In this document: positions 36,760 to 47,252 of the stretch, in pieces
How positions within the stretch are numbered: position 1 is the first letter of the stretch
Layout of the letters: every line of letters begins with the position of its first letter
DNA from: Ruminiclostridium josui JCM 17888
GTDB lineage: Bacteria; Bacillota; Clostridia; Acetivibrionales; DSM-1351
Direction of reading: 5' to 3'
Length of the DNA: 64,000 bases
Assembly: GCF_000526495.1 (NCBI RefSeq)
Contig: NZ_JAGE01000001.1
Span: 558,001-622,000 of the forward strand
Program-made: the position numbers and the translations under genes
The notes under the pieces: model-generated
The model's database searches: none
Told to the model about the DNA's origin: nothing
The model's input: only the letters and a program-made list of their open reading frames with translations

Positions 36760-37650
36760 TTATAACCCCAATATGTACTTAACTACCTCATTGGCATCTG
36801 TAAAAAACTTTTCAACAGAATATTCTTTGTTAATTATTAAAAACATTGGGTATTTTCGGTCTGAAGCCTGAATGTCCTGTTCCTGACAAAATATATTGAA
36901 ATATATCTGTTGAGGGTCAATCTCAAAATTCTTATCATAAGATTGTCTTGTATCAAAATCCGAACGTACAGTTATTAAATTTATTTTTTTACTCATGGAA
37001 TCCATATTTTTACTTATGATATCTTCACTGACTCTACATGATTTACATCCTGATGACATAAACATTAGAAGTGTCTTTTCGTTGCTGTTACCTGAAAAGT
37101 CTCCTGACTTGGATACATTATTTACAATCATTTTTCCTGCTTTTGCACTTAAATCTGTTTTTCCGTTTAAATTAATTATTTCATTTATTAAGGATATGTA
37201 GCTGTAGCCCGTTACCATTGCAATTTTGCTGTTTTCATCCACAAGAAAAGCATTCGGCTTTGATTCACTCAGTATGACCTTGCTTTTTAGGGAATAATTA
37301 TAGTCTTCATCAATTCCTGCTTTTTTTATCTCTTCTACAGGTATTTTGTCTTCCCAAACTATTAAATAACTAACATCTTTGCAACTGAGAAGATTAATTG
37401 TTTTTGAAATGCAGTCAAGCCTCTTCATACAATCTTCATTTGTACTGTCAAGGTAGAATATAACTTTATATTTGCTTTTTACATCGCTTATATTATGTGA
37501 TTCACCGGAAACACGGATTAGTTTTGCCTTTGAGGGAATTACATCCCCGGACAAAAGCTCTAAATTTTTACGGCGGTCCGAGCAGGAGGCTGTTAAAATT
37601 ACTATGAGAACAACTATAGCAAGCGCCGCAGGAATAACATATTTTTTCAC
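36760..37650 (-). CDS. Membrane-anchored tandem thioredoxin-like protein
   Basis: 296 residues. Hydrophobic N-terminus VIPAALAIVVLIVILTASC followed by SDRR, which could be a lipobox (Cys at about 23). Two thioredoxin-like halves are suggested: about 35-165 (no CxxC; DSTNEDCMKRLDC) and 185-296 with an active-site-type CxxC in MFMSSGCKSCRVSED. It would act outside the membrane as a thiol oxidoreductase partner of the DsbD-like protein. First gene of the string that runs into PL10, CE8 and PL11. A 118-base gap with a stem-loop separates it from GH30. Confidence 0.8.
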   Translation of the reverse strand: MKKYVIPAALAIVVLIVILTASCSDRRKNLELLSGDVIPSKAKLIRVSGESHNISDVKSKYKVIFYLDSTNEDCMKRLDCISKTINLLSCKDVSYLIVWEDKIPVEEIKKAGIDEDYNYSLKSKVILSESKPNAFLVDENSKIAMVTGYSYISLINEIINLNGKTDLSAKAGKMIVNNVSKSGDFSGNSNEKTLLMFMSSGCKSCRVSEDIISKNMDSMSKKINLITVRSDFDTRQSYDKNFEIDPQQIYFNIFCQEQDIQASDRKYPMFLIINKEYSVEKFFTDANEVVKYILGL

Positions 37651-37688
37651 ACTCTACCACCACCTGTTTAAATTTACTATATTAATGA

Positions 37689-37738
37689 ATTCCAGTCAGT
37701 CAATGCTCCTTTGTTAAGCTAATTTAACTGACTGGAAT
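37689..37738 (-). terminator. Stem-loop at the end of the xyl-doc cluster
   Basis: A perfect 12-bp inverted repeat (ATTCCAGTCAGT 37689-37700; ACTGACTGGAAT 37727-37738) with a 26-base loop, 31 bases after the GH30 stop. There is no U-tract on the minus strand, so it may trim or stabilise the 3' end rather than stop RNA polymerase, and read-through into the redox-pectinase genes is possible. Confidence 0.55.
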
Positions 37739-37768
37739 ATCACTATAACTATCCTGGCAAATGTACTA

Positions 37769-39667
37769 TTATGCTGCTCCCTGTGTAGGTAAAACAGTTA
37801 TTAATCCCAGTAAATATTGCTTGAGCAGTGAGAAATCAATAGCATTTATATCACCATTTGCGTCCAAATCAGCCAATTTAGTATTTTCTATTGTTTCTAA
37901 CCCTAAAATGTATTTTTTTAATAATAATAAATCTATTGCATCTATTTGACCGTCATTATTTATGTCACCCGTTTTTCCTGTTACAACAGGTGCATTAATG
38001 AATTTGAACCAGTTAATATTGAACAGATATCCGCTGTCTCCTGTAAAAGTAAGATATAAATCATGTTTACCACTTACTCCGCTGACATTGCAACTTACAT
38101 CTACCCAATTCTGCCAACCTCCTGTGCCTGGAACCGGACAGGTACCTACTAAAGTACCGGTAGGGCTGTCAAGTCTGATTTCTATGTTTCCTCCGTTGGT
38201 AGCACTTGATACTCTTGCTTTAAAGCTTTGGGCACCTTCTCCGAAATTAACATTCTTGTAAACTGCATAATCACCGTTTTCTATATATCCGAGACATTCG
38301 CCTCCTTCATTACAGCTTCCATTCTGGGTACCTGACTGGTCATCATAGCCTTCTCCTTCTATTTGTGAAAAAGCATCTTTTTCTACAGGAGTTATGGTTC
38401 CAAGATCTGCTACAAAGGTTATAACACTTTGAGCTGGAAGCTGAGCTGTAAAGGATGTCCCAGTGTATGAGGTTGACGCTGCAACATTTCTGCTGCCATC
38501 AGTTATCCATGAAGATATTTTAGATACTGATGTTGCACCCTGCAGATTAAACTTCTGACTTACTGCGGAAGTACCTTTGTTAATGGCAACAATTACAGCC
38601 TTGCCATCGCCTTTATATGCTGATATATATACATTTGTATTTGGATTCTTAGTTGCATCAACTCTTTTGTATCCTGGACGAACAAATTTGGAGTACTGAG
38701 CCATCATGGCACCACGTTTACTCATGGTTCCGTCTTCTTTCATAGGACCATATGACCTACGTATGTACCACCATACATATGCCTGAAAATTACCTTCAAC
38801 TATACCATTATGCATGTTATATGCAACCTCTAATGCTTCTGGGAAACGATCTGCTGAGTCAGCATTACTATTTGGAACATATACTTCTGTCATCCACAGC
38901 TCTTTTCCCGCTCCTTTCTGTTGAAAAAGAGGATAAGACATATTACTAACGCTGGTACCATAGAAATGGGCACCCAGAATATCCATATTTGCAAGTGCTG
39001 TTGGATCGTTCAATATAGGGTCTGACATATTCTTTAAGTATTGGAAAGATTCAGGAGCTATTACTTTTGCCTCGGTAATTGAGCCAGCGTAATTTTTCAT
39101 AAAGTTGAGCATTTCCTGTGGTGTCCACCATGTCCATGTCTCAGCATAATCAGGCTCATTTTGAACAGATATTGCGTAAAGTGGAGCTCCGTTATCCTTC
39201 ATGTATTTTGCATAATTGTTCAGATGCTGTGCATATGCACCATACTGGTCATATCTCAAACGAGTCTGATTAGCAACTCCATTACGTGTGAATTTTTCCT
39301 GCATAGATGCAGGAGGGTTCCAAGGAGAAGCAAAAACTATTCCACCATGTGCTATGGCACTTTTAGCAGTTGCTAATCCCTTGGACCAGTTACTGCTGTT
39401 TTCGTCAACGTGGAGCCTTAAAATAGTAAATCCAAGCTGTCCATTTCCGTTACCAAAGGCTGTTTCTCTTTGAGCTGCAGTTAAATCAGACTGCCAACCG
39501 GTGTGAACCATTCCGCCAAAACCGCGCATTTCCTGCCTCTCTGCTGACAGATTAACAGTTACATCACTTGCGGCTGAAACCTCTGTTACCGGTACTGTTA
39601 TTACCAGTGAAAAAACAATTAAACAAATCAAAAGTACACTTAGTATTTTTTTCATGTTTGTTACCAT
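37769..39667 (-). CDS. Cellulosomal GH30 (subfamily 8-like) xylanase, GH30-CBM6-dockerin
   Basis: 632 residues. Signal peptide to about 32. GH30 domain with acid/base Glu171 in ISVQNEPDY and nucleophile Glu261 in LWMTEVYVPN, plus the segment AYVWWYIRRSYGPM, which is close to bacterial glucuronoxylanases of GH30_8; side beta-domain to about 425. CBM6 about 435-560, dockerin 567-632 ([32 protein letters not shown]). It would cut glucuronoxylan or xylan. The M1 ATG has GGAGGAG six bases upstream. Last gene of the xyl-doc cluster. Confidence 0.93.
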   Translation of the reverse strand: MVTNMKKILSVLLICLIVFSLVITVPVTEVSAASDVTVNLSAERQEMRGFGGMVHTGWQSDLTAAQRETAFGNGNGQLGFTILRLHVDENSSNWSKGLATAKSAIAHGGIVFASPWNPPASMQEKFTRNGVANQTRLRYDQYGAYAQHLNNYAKYMKDNGAPLYAISVQNEPDYAETWTWWTPQEMLNFMKNYAGSITEAKVIAPESFQYLKNMSDPILNDPTALANMDILGAHFYGTSVSNMSYPLFQQKGAGKELWMTEVYVPNSNADSADRFPEALEVAYNMHNGIVEGNFQAYVWWYIRRSYGPMKEDGTMSKRGAMMAQYSKFVRPGYKRVDATKNPNTNVYISAYKGDGKAVIVAINKGTSAVSQKFNLQGATSVSKISSWITDGSRNVAASTSYTGTSFTAQLPAQSVITFVADLGTITPVEKDAFSQIEGEGYDDQSGTQNGSCNEGGECLGYIENGDYAVYKNVNFGEGAQSFKARVSSATNGGNIEIRLDSPTGTLVGTCPVPGTGGWQNWVDVSCNVSGVSGKHDLYLTFTGDSGYLFNINWFKFINAPVVTGKTGDINNDGQIDAIDLLLLKKYILGLETIENTKLADLDANGDINAIDFSLLKQYLLGLITVLPTQGAA

Positions 39668-39691
39668 ACTATTCTCCTCCTAAAAAATTTT

Positions 39692-41161
<1,470 letters not shown>

Positions 41162-41173
41162 TTAATTTTTTTG

Positions 41174-44100
41174 TTATTGTTCTAAGAGGTATTTCTTCAG
41201 CAGTGAATAATCAATTGCATTAACCTCTCCATTTCCATCCAAATCAGCCAATTCCATATTTTCTGTTGTATCTAATCCCAATAGATATTTTTTAAGTAAT
41301 AGTAAATCTATTGCATCTATTTGTCCGTCGTTATTTATGTCTCCGGGTTTCCCAGTTACAATAGGCGCATTGCTGAATTTGAACCAGTTAATGTTAAACA
41401 GATATCCGCTGCCCCCGATAAATTTCAGGTATAAATCATGTTTGCCACTTGCTCCGCTGACATTGCAAGTTACATCAGACCAGGTCTGCCAATCACCTGT
41501 TCCTTGAACGGGACAAGTTCCTACCAGGGGACCGTCAATACTGTCAAGTCTGATTTCAATATTTCCCCCGCTAGTAGCGCTTGCTACTCGTGCCTGAAAG
41601 CTTTGGGCACCTTCTCCGAAATCAATATTGCTATAAACAGTAAAGTCTTCATTTTCAATAAATCCAACATCCAGTCCACCTTCACTGCAAGTTTCAGTTT
41701 GTACTCCGTATTGGCCGCTGAACTCTTCTGCTTCTATTTGTGAAAATGCAGATTTAGGAATATCAATACTTGGCTTGCCCCAGAGTTCAAGTTCATAAAT
41801 TCTGGCACCGCCGGAGTTATCCTGAGTGGCTGTATTAATATATAGGCGGACATATCTTGTACTAAAAGTCGGAACATTTCTATCTGTTATATTTTCTTGA
41901 TTCCCATAAACAGCATCAACATCAGACCAAGTAAACCCGTCATCACTTTTCTGAAGAGTAAAATCCCTGGTATTATATCTAATTGCTTCAGCGACGCCGG
42001 CATGTTTCACAACCCAACGGCTGATGTCATACTTTGCGCCAAGATCAACTTGCAGCCATTCACCGCTCATACCCTTATCATGACACCATTTGGAAGTAGC
42101 TGAACCATCTACAGCTTTTCCGCCCTCTTCACTGGGATTTGCACCTGAAGCAGTGGTAGTCTTATTCAAAGCTACATTTGTCAGGACTGTATTGGGTTCT
42201 ACCAATTGTAATGATTCATTCAACTGATAAGAGTATCCTTTCTTGGTGGGGAAACTTATGGTTTTGTTACCGTAACGTACGTTACATACATTCCCTGAAT
42301 TTGATTTAATAGTAGCACTCTTTAAAACACCATTTTCCCAATTCATATTTGTAACAGTGAAATTTCCACGGGCACAAAGGCCATTGGCATGTCCCGTTGA
42401 CCACTGGCTTGGCAAAGCCGGCAAAAGTTGAATTTCATTATTATGACTTTGTAAAAGCATTTCTGCTATTCCTGAAGTAAATCCGAAGTTTCCGTCTATC
42501 TGGAAAGGAGGATGTGCATCCCACAAGTTATCATAGAGTCGCCCGTTTTTATTAACAGGTGAAATAAGCAGTTTAACAAGATTGTATGCATGGGCTCCGT
42601 CCTCCAGCCTTGCCCAGCAATTTAACTTCCACGCTTCAGACCAGCCTGTCCCTTCATCTCCACGAGCATTTAAGGATTTAATTACTGCATTGGCAATAGA
42701 AGGTGTTTTCCGTTTGCTTATTTCAAATCCCGGGAATAAGTCGTAGGCAAAGGAAATATGGCGGTTTTTTTCTGTCTGGCTATCCCAGTCATAAGCCCAT
42801 TCTTGCAATTGTCCCCAACTTCCAATCGTATTAGGTTTAATCTGTGAAAACTTTGATTGGAGGGTGGAACGAAATGTAGAATCGACATTAAGTATCTTCG
42901 ATGCCTGAATTACATCCTTGAAAAGTTCCCGGCTGATTCCATTGTCCATTGTTACTCCATAGCTGTTGTATGCACCTTGTCCTCCACTGTTTCCCGGGAG
43001 TGTAACTTCAGGTGAAGTACTCGGACAGATAACCTGATAATTTTGTCCGTTAATACTTTTGGACTGCATTAGTGTTTGCAAAAAATCTGCTGCACCCCTT
43101 ATTACTGGATATATTTCATTTAAATATTCAGTATCCTGATTAAAGTTGTATGCATCATACAGCATGTTAGAAATCCAACCAGCACCTGTTGGCCAGAACC
43201 CCCATTCACCATCAATAGGAGCTGTTCTGTTCCATAAATCGGTGTTGTGGTGTAATACCCATCCGTTTGATATGTTGTAATGAACACGGGCAGTTTCATT
43301 GCCGGGAGCCTGAAGTTCTTTAGCCTTTTCAACGAATGGCTCAAAACACTCCGCTAGATTTGTAGTAAAGGCAGGCCAGTAATTCATTTCATAGTTTATA
43401 TTAGTGGTCATCTTACATCCCCATGCAGGATTACGGAATTTATTCCATATTCCCTGAAGATTCATTGGCTGTGAATCCCGGGAGGCACATATCATTAAAT
43501 ATCTTCCATATTGGAAAAGTACCTTTACCAGTTTCGGGTCATTTGTGCTGCTAAATTCAGATATACGTTGTCCCATAGGTTTACTGTTTTCGCTGTCACT
43601 GCCGCCTAAATCAACGTCCACCCGTTTGAACAAGTTCTGATAGTCTGCAACATGACTGTTATATAAGGTATCATATGATTTTGCCGAAGCCTTTGTAATA
43701 TCCGTAGTGGCTTTTCCTTTCTCATCTCCGTTACAAGTTTTGTAATCAACAAAATTTGTACGGATAGAGGTAAGAATAACTACTGAATCTGCATTTGTAA
43801 CTGATATTTGGTTGTTATTAGCAGAGACTGAACCATTTGTATTAATAATTTTGGAACGTGTTGAAAACCAAACCGCATATGGAATACCATTGTCAGAATC
43901 CCCGTGCCCATTCATTACTAAGGTGTCATTACCTGAGGTAGAAACGGTATACTGGCCGGTAAGTGAAGATTCATATTCAGCAGTGAGAGATATTGAGCCC
44001 GGCGAACTACAAGATATTTTTGTTACCATTACCTGGTCAGGATAGCTTACAAATGACTCTCTGTGATAATTTTTCCCATTATATGTATAATCACTTGAAA

Positions 44101-44650
44101 CAACCCCTGTATTCATGTCTAGCTGTCTTGAGTAATTAGAAACAGAATTGTGTCCAAATGAAAGTTTTAAATTCCCGATTGATTGATACTTTGCTTCCCC
44201 GCCACCTATCATGCTATTAGCAATAGTGGTACTACCATTTTTATATTGGCCAGCAAACAATTGGTCCTGGGCAGTTTTTAATGAATTTGCTGCTCCGGCT
44301 CTATTATTGTTGCCAGGACCGCTGCTCCAAAAAGTAGCCTCGTTCAAATCAATTCGCTCATCAGGATAGTTCCCGTAAACCATTGCACCAATACGCCCGT
44401 TTCCAAGGGGTAATGCCTTGTAAAATGATTCATTATTATCGTACGGGTTGCCTGAAAAGTTACTTCCCGCCATGGTGTTGTAAAATAATTTTAAGTCGTT
44501 ATCCTGAAGAGAAGTCTCTTCTGTTTCAACGGTGTCTTGAGAAGCAGCCAGTGATTTATATCCACAAAACTGCAAATTTCCACTTGTAATTAACACCCCT
44601 GCCAAGATAGCAGCACCGAATCTCCTGATAATTTTCATATTAATCTTCAT
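41174..44650 (-). CDS. Cellulosomal GH95 alpha-L-fucosidase/galactosidase, GH95-CBM32-CBM6-dockerin
   Basis: 1158 residues, the largest protein here. Signal peptide to about 36. GH95 domain about 45-810: FYKALPLGNGRIGAMVYG, DLNEATFWSSGPG, TNINYEMNYWPA and the C-terminal PFQIDGNFGFTSGIAEMLLQ. An F5/8-type CBM32 lies at about 815-950 (VALNKTTTASG, VRLYINTATQD), CBM6 966-1090, dockerin 1099-1158. GH95 enzymes remove alpha-1,2-L-fucose or the related L-galactose; in a plant cell wall context the target would be xyloglucan side chains. M1 is preceded by GGAGG. A 212-base gap with a small hairpin lies upstream. Confidence 0.92.
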   Translation of the reverse strand: MKINMKIIRRFGAAILAGVLITSGNLQFCGYKSLAASQDTVETEETSLQDNDLKLFYNTMAGSNFSGNPYDNNESFYKALPLGNGRIGAMVYGNYPDERIDLNEATFWSSGPGNNNRAGAANSLKTAQDQLFAGQYKNGSTTIANSMIGGGEAKYQSIGNLKLSFGHNSVSNYSRQLDMNTGVVSSDYTYNGKNYHRESFVSYPDQVMVTKISCSSPGSISLTAEYESSLTGQYTVSTSGNDTLVMNGHGDSDNGIPYAVWFSTRSKIINTNGSVSANNNQISVTNADSVVILTSIRTNFVDYKTCNGDEKGKATTDITKASAKSYDTLYNSHVADYQNLFKRVDVDLGGSDSENSKPMGQRISEFSSTNDPKLVKVLFQYGRYLMICASRDSQPMNLQGIWNKFRNPAWGCKMTTNINYEMNYWPAFTTNLAECFEPFVEKAKELQAPGNETARVHYNISNGWVLHHNTDLWNRTAPIDGEWGFWPTGAGWISNMLYDAYNFNQDTEYLNEIYPVIRGAADFLQTLMQSKSINGQNYQVICPSTSPEVTLPGNSGGQGAYNSYGVTMDNGISRELFKDVIQASKILNVDSTFRSTLQSKFSQIKPNTIGSWGQLQEWAYDWDSQTEKNRHISFAYDLFPGFEISKRKTPSIANAVIKSLNARGDEGTGWSEAWKLNCWARLEDGAHAYNLVKLLISPVNKNGRLYDNLWDAHPPFQIDGNFGFTSGIAEMLLQSHNNEIQLLPALPSQWSTGHANGLCARGNFTVTNMNWENGVLKSATIKSNSGNVCNVRYGNKTISFPTKKGYSYQLNESLQLVEPNTVLTNVALNKTTTASGANPSEEGGKAVDGSATSKWCHDKGMSGEWLQVDLGAKYDISRWVVKHAGVAEAIRYNTRDFTLQKSDDGFTWSDVDAVYGNQENITDRNVPTFSTRYVRLYINTATQDNSGGARIYELELWGKPSIDIPKSAFSQIEAEEFSGQYGVQTETCSEGGLDVGFIENEDFTVYSNIDFGEGAQSFQARVASATSGGNIEIRLDSIDGPLVGTCPVQGTGDWQTWSDVTCNVSGASGKHDLYLKFIGGSGYLFNINWFKFSNAPIVTGKPGDINNDGQIDAIDLLLLKKYLLGLDTTENMELADLDGNGEVNAIDYSLLKKYLLEQ

Positions 44651-44742
44651 GAAGTCCCTCCTTTATAGCGATATGATTTTCATTTCCACAACACCTTATA
44701 GCCTTCTTTCTCCATATAAAATAACTCAGAATACAAAACACA

Positions 44743-44767
44743 GGCTGGTTATTAATGTATTCCAGCC
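44743..44767 (-). other. Small hairpin between GH62-CE6 and GH95 genes
   Basis: GGCTGG (44743-44748) pairs with CCAGCC (44762-44767) across a 13-base loop, within the largest gap inside the xyl-doc cluster. There is no T-tract. Short stem, so only modest support. Confidence 0.4.
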
Positions 44768-44862
44768 CATGCTTTATATTTTTAAGAATAAATTCAGGAG
44801 TTGTTATTAAATGTAATTTTCACTGTTTGAACTTGTCTCTATTAACAAAGGTTCCATGCTCT

Positions 44863-47193
44863 TTACCATTTCAGCGCCTGAATCATTTTTTCTGCATAGC
44901 GCTTACCCAAAGTAACTGTTGAATCATGTCCGAAGTGAAGACGATATTGTGTATCAGAAGGATCTACAACTAACCCGTCAGCTGAAACTACATAGCAATT
45001 TGAAATCAAGGAAGGAAGTTGATTTACCAGTGTATTGTGTCCTGCACATGGACCACTGTAAAGCAGTTCACCTGCAATGAATGGAACATTTCCTAGATTC
45101 AAATCTGTTCTTAGGTCATTAACCAGTGTTTTTACTTTTCCCGGCCAGCTGCTATCACCACTATTTGATTCACCTTGATGGAAAATAATTCCTTCAATTA
45201 CTCCACCTTTTTGCTGAGCAAGTTTTGCACGATTTATAATCCAATTATATTTTGTTCCTCCTGATTTCATAAAAGTCTCAATCTTTTCACCGCTTATAGC
45301 ACATGGTATAAGACCGATAGTATCACCGGAGGGAACCTTTTGTATCATTGTCTTTCCGAACCAGTCTCCAGGTCCAACGGCATCAAGCCATGATGCATGA
45401 AGAGGGGGACATGCCACATCCCATTGGTCTGTTACCCTGCCCAGTGCTGCGTTGTTATCATAACCAAGTACAAGTACTCTAGGATCTTCTACCTTATCAG
45501 AAGCCTGTGCTGCAGCATATCCAGCCATATTGGACTGTCCAAGCAATAAGAAACAATGGAATTTAGGAGTTGCAGGTTCAGTAGAATCATCTCCTGGGAA
45601 TTCAATTATAATACCCAGCAAATACTGCTTCATAAGTGCAAAATCAATTGCGTTAATTTCACCGTTAGCATCTAAATCCGCAAGCTTTGTATTTTCTATT
45701 GTTCCAGAGCCAAGAATATACTTTTTCAACTCAAGTAAGTCAATTGCATCTATTTGTCCGTCAGAATTTATATCTCCCAATTTGCCTGTACTAACAGGTG
45801 TATTATTAAATTTAAACCAATTGAGGTTGATTAAGTATCCGCTGCCTCCAACATATTTCAGGTATACGTCATGTTCCCCACTTACACCGCTAACAGTACA
45901 TTTTGCATCTTGGAAAACCTGCCATCCGCCTGTTCCGTTAACTTCACAAGTTCCAATCAAGGTTCCGTTTGCACTGTCAAGTCTTATTTCAATTTTACCT
46001 CCGCTAGTGGCACTTGATGCCCTTGCCTGGAATTCGGTGGCACCGCTTCCGAAATCTATGCTCTTGTATACACAATAATCTCCATTTTCGGTATAACCTA
46101 CAGCCTCGGTTCCTTCATCACATGTAACATTCTGGATTCCAGACTGAGTATTCCAGCTTTCTGCCTCTATTCTTTCAAAAGCTGATCTTGGAGTAACTGG
46201 GGTATCAGGTTTTCCATCGTAGTTTCTGATTAAACCAAGATCCCATATAATCTGCTGGTATTCACCTGACATATTAGTAGTTCCTTGAATAAGGAAATCA
46301 ACCTTGTTTATATCGTTTATTTCAAGCTTCTGATTATATCCTGCACGTATAAGTTCACCGTGTGATACGTTAGTTGTCCATTTATCAGCATTGTATTTTG
46401 TAAGATTGCTTCTTGTTGCCCATTTATTGTTGACAAGAGTCCATGGACCTCCTGCACTTGATGATGTAAACAACTCGTAACTTCTACCGTCTATCATGGC
46501 TTCAACAAGCAGATAGTATTGATTGTCGGCAAGACTTTTGTAAACTGCTGCTCCTTCAAAAACATTTGAACATGCAACAGTTGGTGTGCTCCAGCCCTTA
46601 TTTGGGAAATTTGCAAGAGTGGTTTTTCTCATGTACAGTTTGCCTGAACCGTCACTTGGTGTGTTGTACATATAAGCGTACTGATCATCGCATATTACAT
46701 AATAATCCCATCCCATGTTACCTGATATGCCAAAGGATTTTGGTCCGGACCATGAATTCGGGTCATCAGGTGTTGTTGTTGTTGCATATGCTGCTCCATA
46801 TGTACCATCCTGGTATACAAGGTACCACAATTTCTGAGGTTCAAAGTAGAACAATTCAGGAGCGCAGAAATAGCTTTCTCCTATTTTACTTAAATAAGTA
46901 CGTGGAGCTGTTTTTAGTCCTTCAATTGTGCTTGCAGATGTAAAACACATTTGCCAGCCACCGCTTTTATTTGCACCAGTGTAATAAACAAGGTATTTAC
47001 CGTTATAATAAACGATAGTAGGGTCTTTAGCCGCATAGTAATCATATGGGCTGCACTGGTTGTGGAAAATAACCCTTTCGTCCACACTCCATGATGGATT
47101 CGGGTTTGCTGCAGCGTTAACCACAGAAGCGCTTGCAAATATTAAAAACAAGCAAAAAATCATTGAAAAACCTTTTTTAAATAAATGTTTCAT
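44863..47193 (-). CDS. Bifunctional GH62 arabinofuranosidase / CE6 acetyl xylan esterase with internal CBM6 and dockerin
   Basis: 776 residues. Signal peptide to about 27. GH62 propeller 30-335 with base Asp57 in YAAKDPTIVYYNG and acid Glu in NVFEGAAVYK; GHs of this family remove arabinose from singly substituted xylose. CBM6 342-465, then the dockerin at about 470-535 (IDAIDLLELKKYILG, INAIDFALMKQYLLG), and, after it, a CE6-type SGNH esterase 544-776 with Ser554 in LLGQSNMAGY, FHQGESNSG and His753 in RLHFGHDS. The dockerin is therefore internal, so both catalytic domains hang from one scaffold contact. It combines de-arabinosylation and deacetylation of xylan. Confidence 0.94.
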   Translation of the reverse strand: MKHLFKKGFSMIFCLFLIFASASVVNAAANPNPSWSVDERVIFHNQCSPYDYYAAKDPTIVYYNGKYLVYYTGANKSGGWQMCFTSASTIEGLKTAPRTYLSKIGESYFCAPELFYFEPQKLWYLVYQDGTYGAAYATTTTPDDPNSWSGPKSFGISGNMGWDYYVICDDQYAYMYNTPSDGSGKLYMRKTTLANFPNKGWSTPTVACSNVFEGAAVYKSLADNQYYLLVEAMIDGRSYELFTSSSAGGPWTLVNNKWATRSNLTKYNADKWTTNVSHGELIRAGYNQKLEINDINKVDFLIQGTTNMSGEYQQIIWDLGLIRNYDGKPDTPVTPRSAFERIEAESWNTQSGIQNVTCDEGTEAVGYTENGDYCVYKSIDFGSGATEFQARASSATSGGKIEIRLDSANGTLIGTCEVNGTGGWQVFQDAKCTVSGVSGEHDVYLKYVGGSGYLINLNWFKFNNTPVSTGKLGDINSDGQIDAIDLLELKKYILGSGTIENTKLADLDANGEINAIDFALMKQYLLGIIIEFPGDDSTEPATPKFHCFLLLGQSNMAGYAAAQASDKVEDPRVLVLGYDNNAALGRVTDQWDVACPPLHASWLDAVGPGDWFGKTMIQKVPSGDTIGLIPCAISGEKIETFMKSGGTKYNWIINRAKLAQQKGGVIEGIIFHQGESNSGDSSWPGKVKTLVNDLRTDLNLGNVPFIAGELLYSGPCAGHNTLVNQLPSLISNCYVVSADGLVVDPSDTQYRLHFGHDSTVTLGKRYAEKMIQALKW

Positions 47194-47252
47194 CTTTCTT
47201 CCTCACTTTCGAATTATTTTTTAGTTAAATTTATTTCATGCCTTTAAGGCAA

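Noticed and set aside
45530-46078. 182-codon plus-strand open frame opposite the GH62-CE6 gene
   Set aside because: It is antisense to a CBM6-dockerin region; similar antisense frames appear opposite several other CBM6-dockerin regions because the same amino-acid pattern leaves the opposite strand open. No RBS or family motif.
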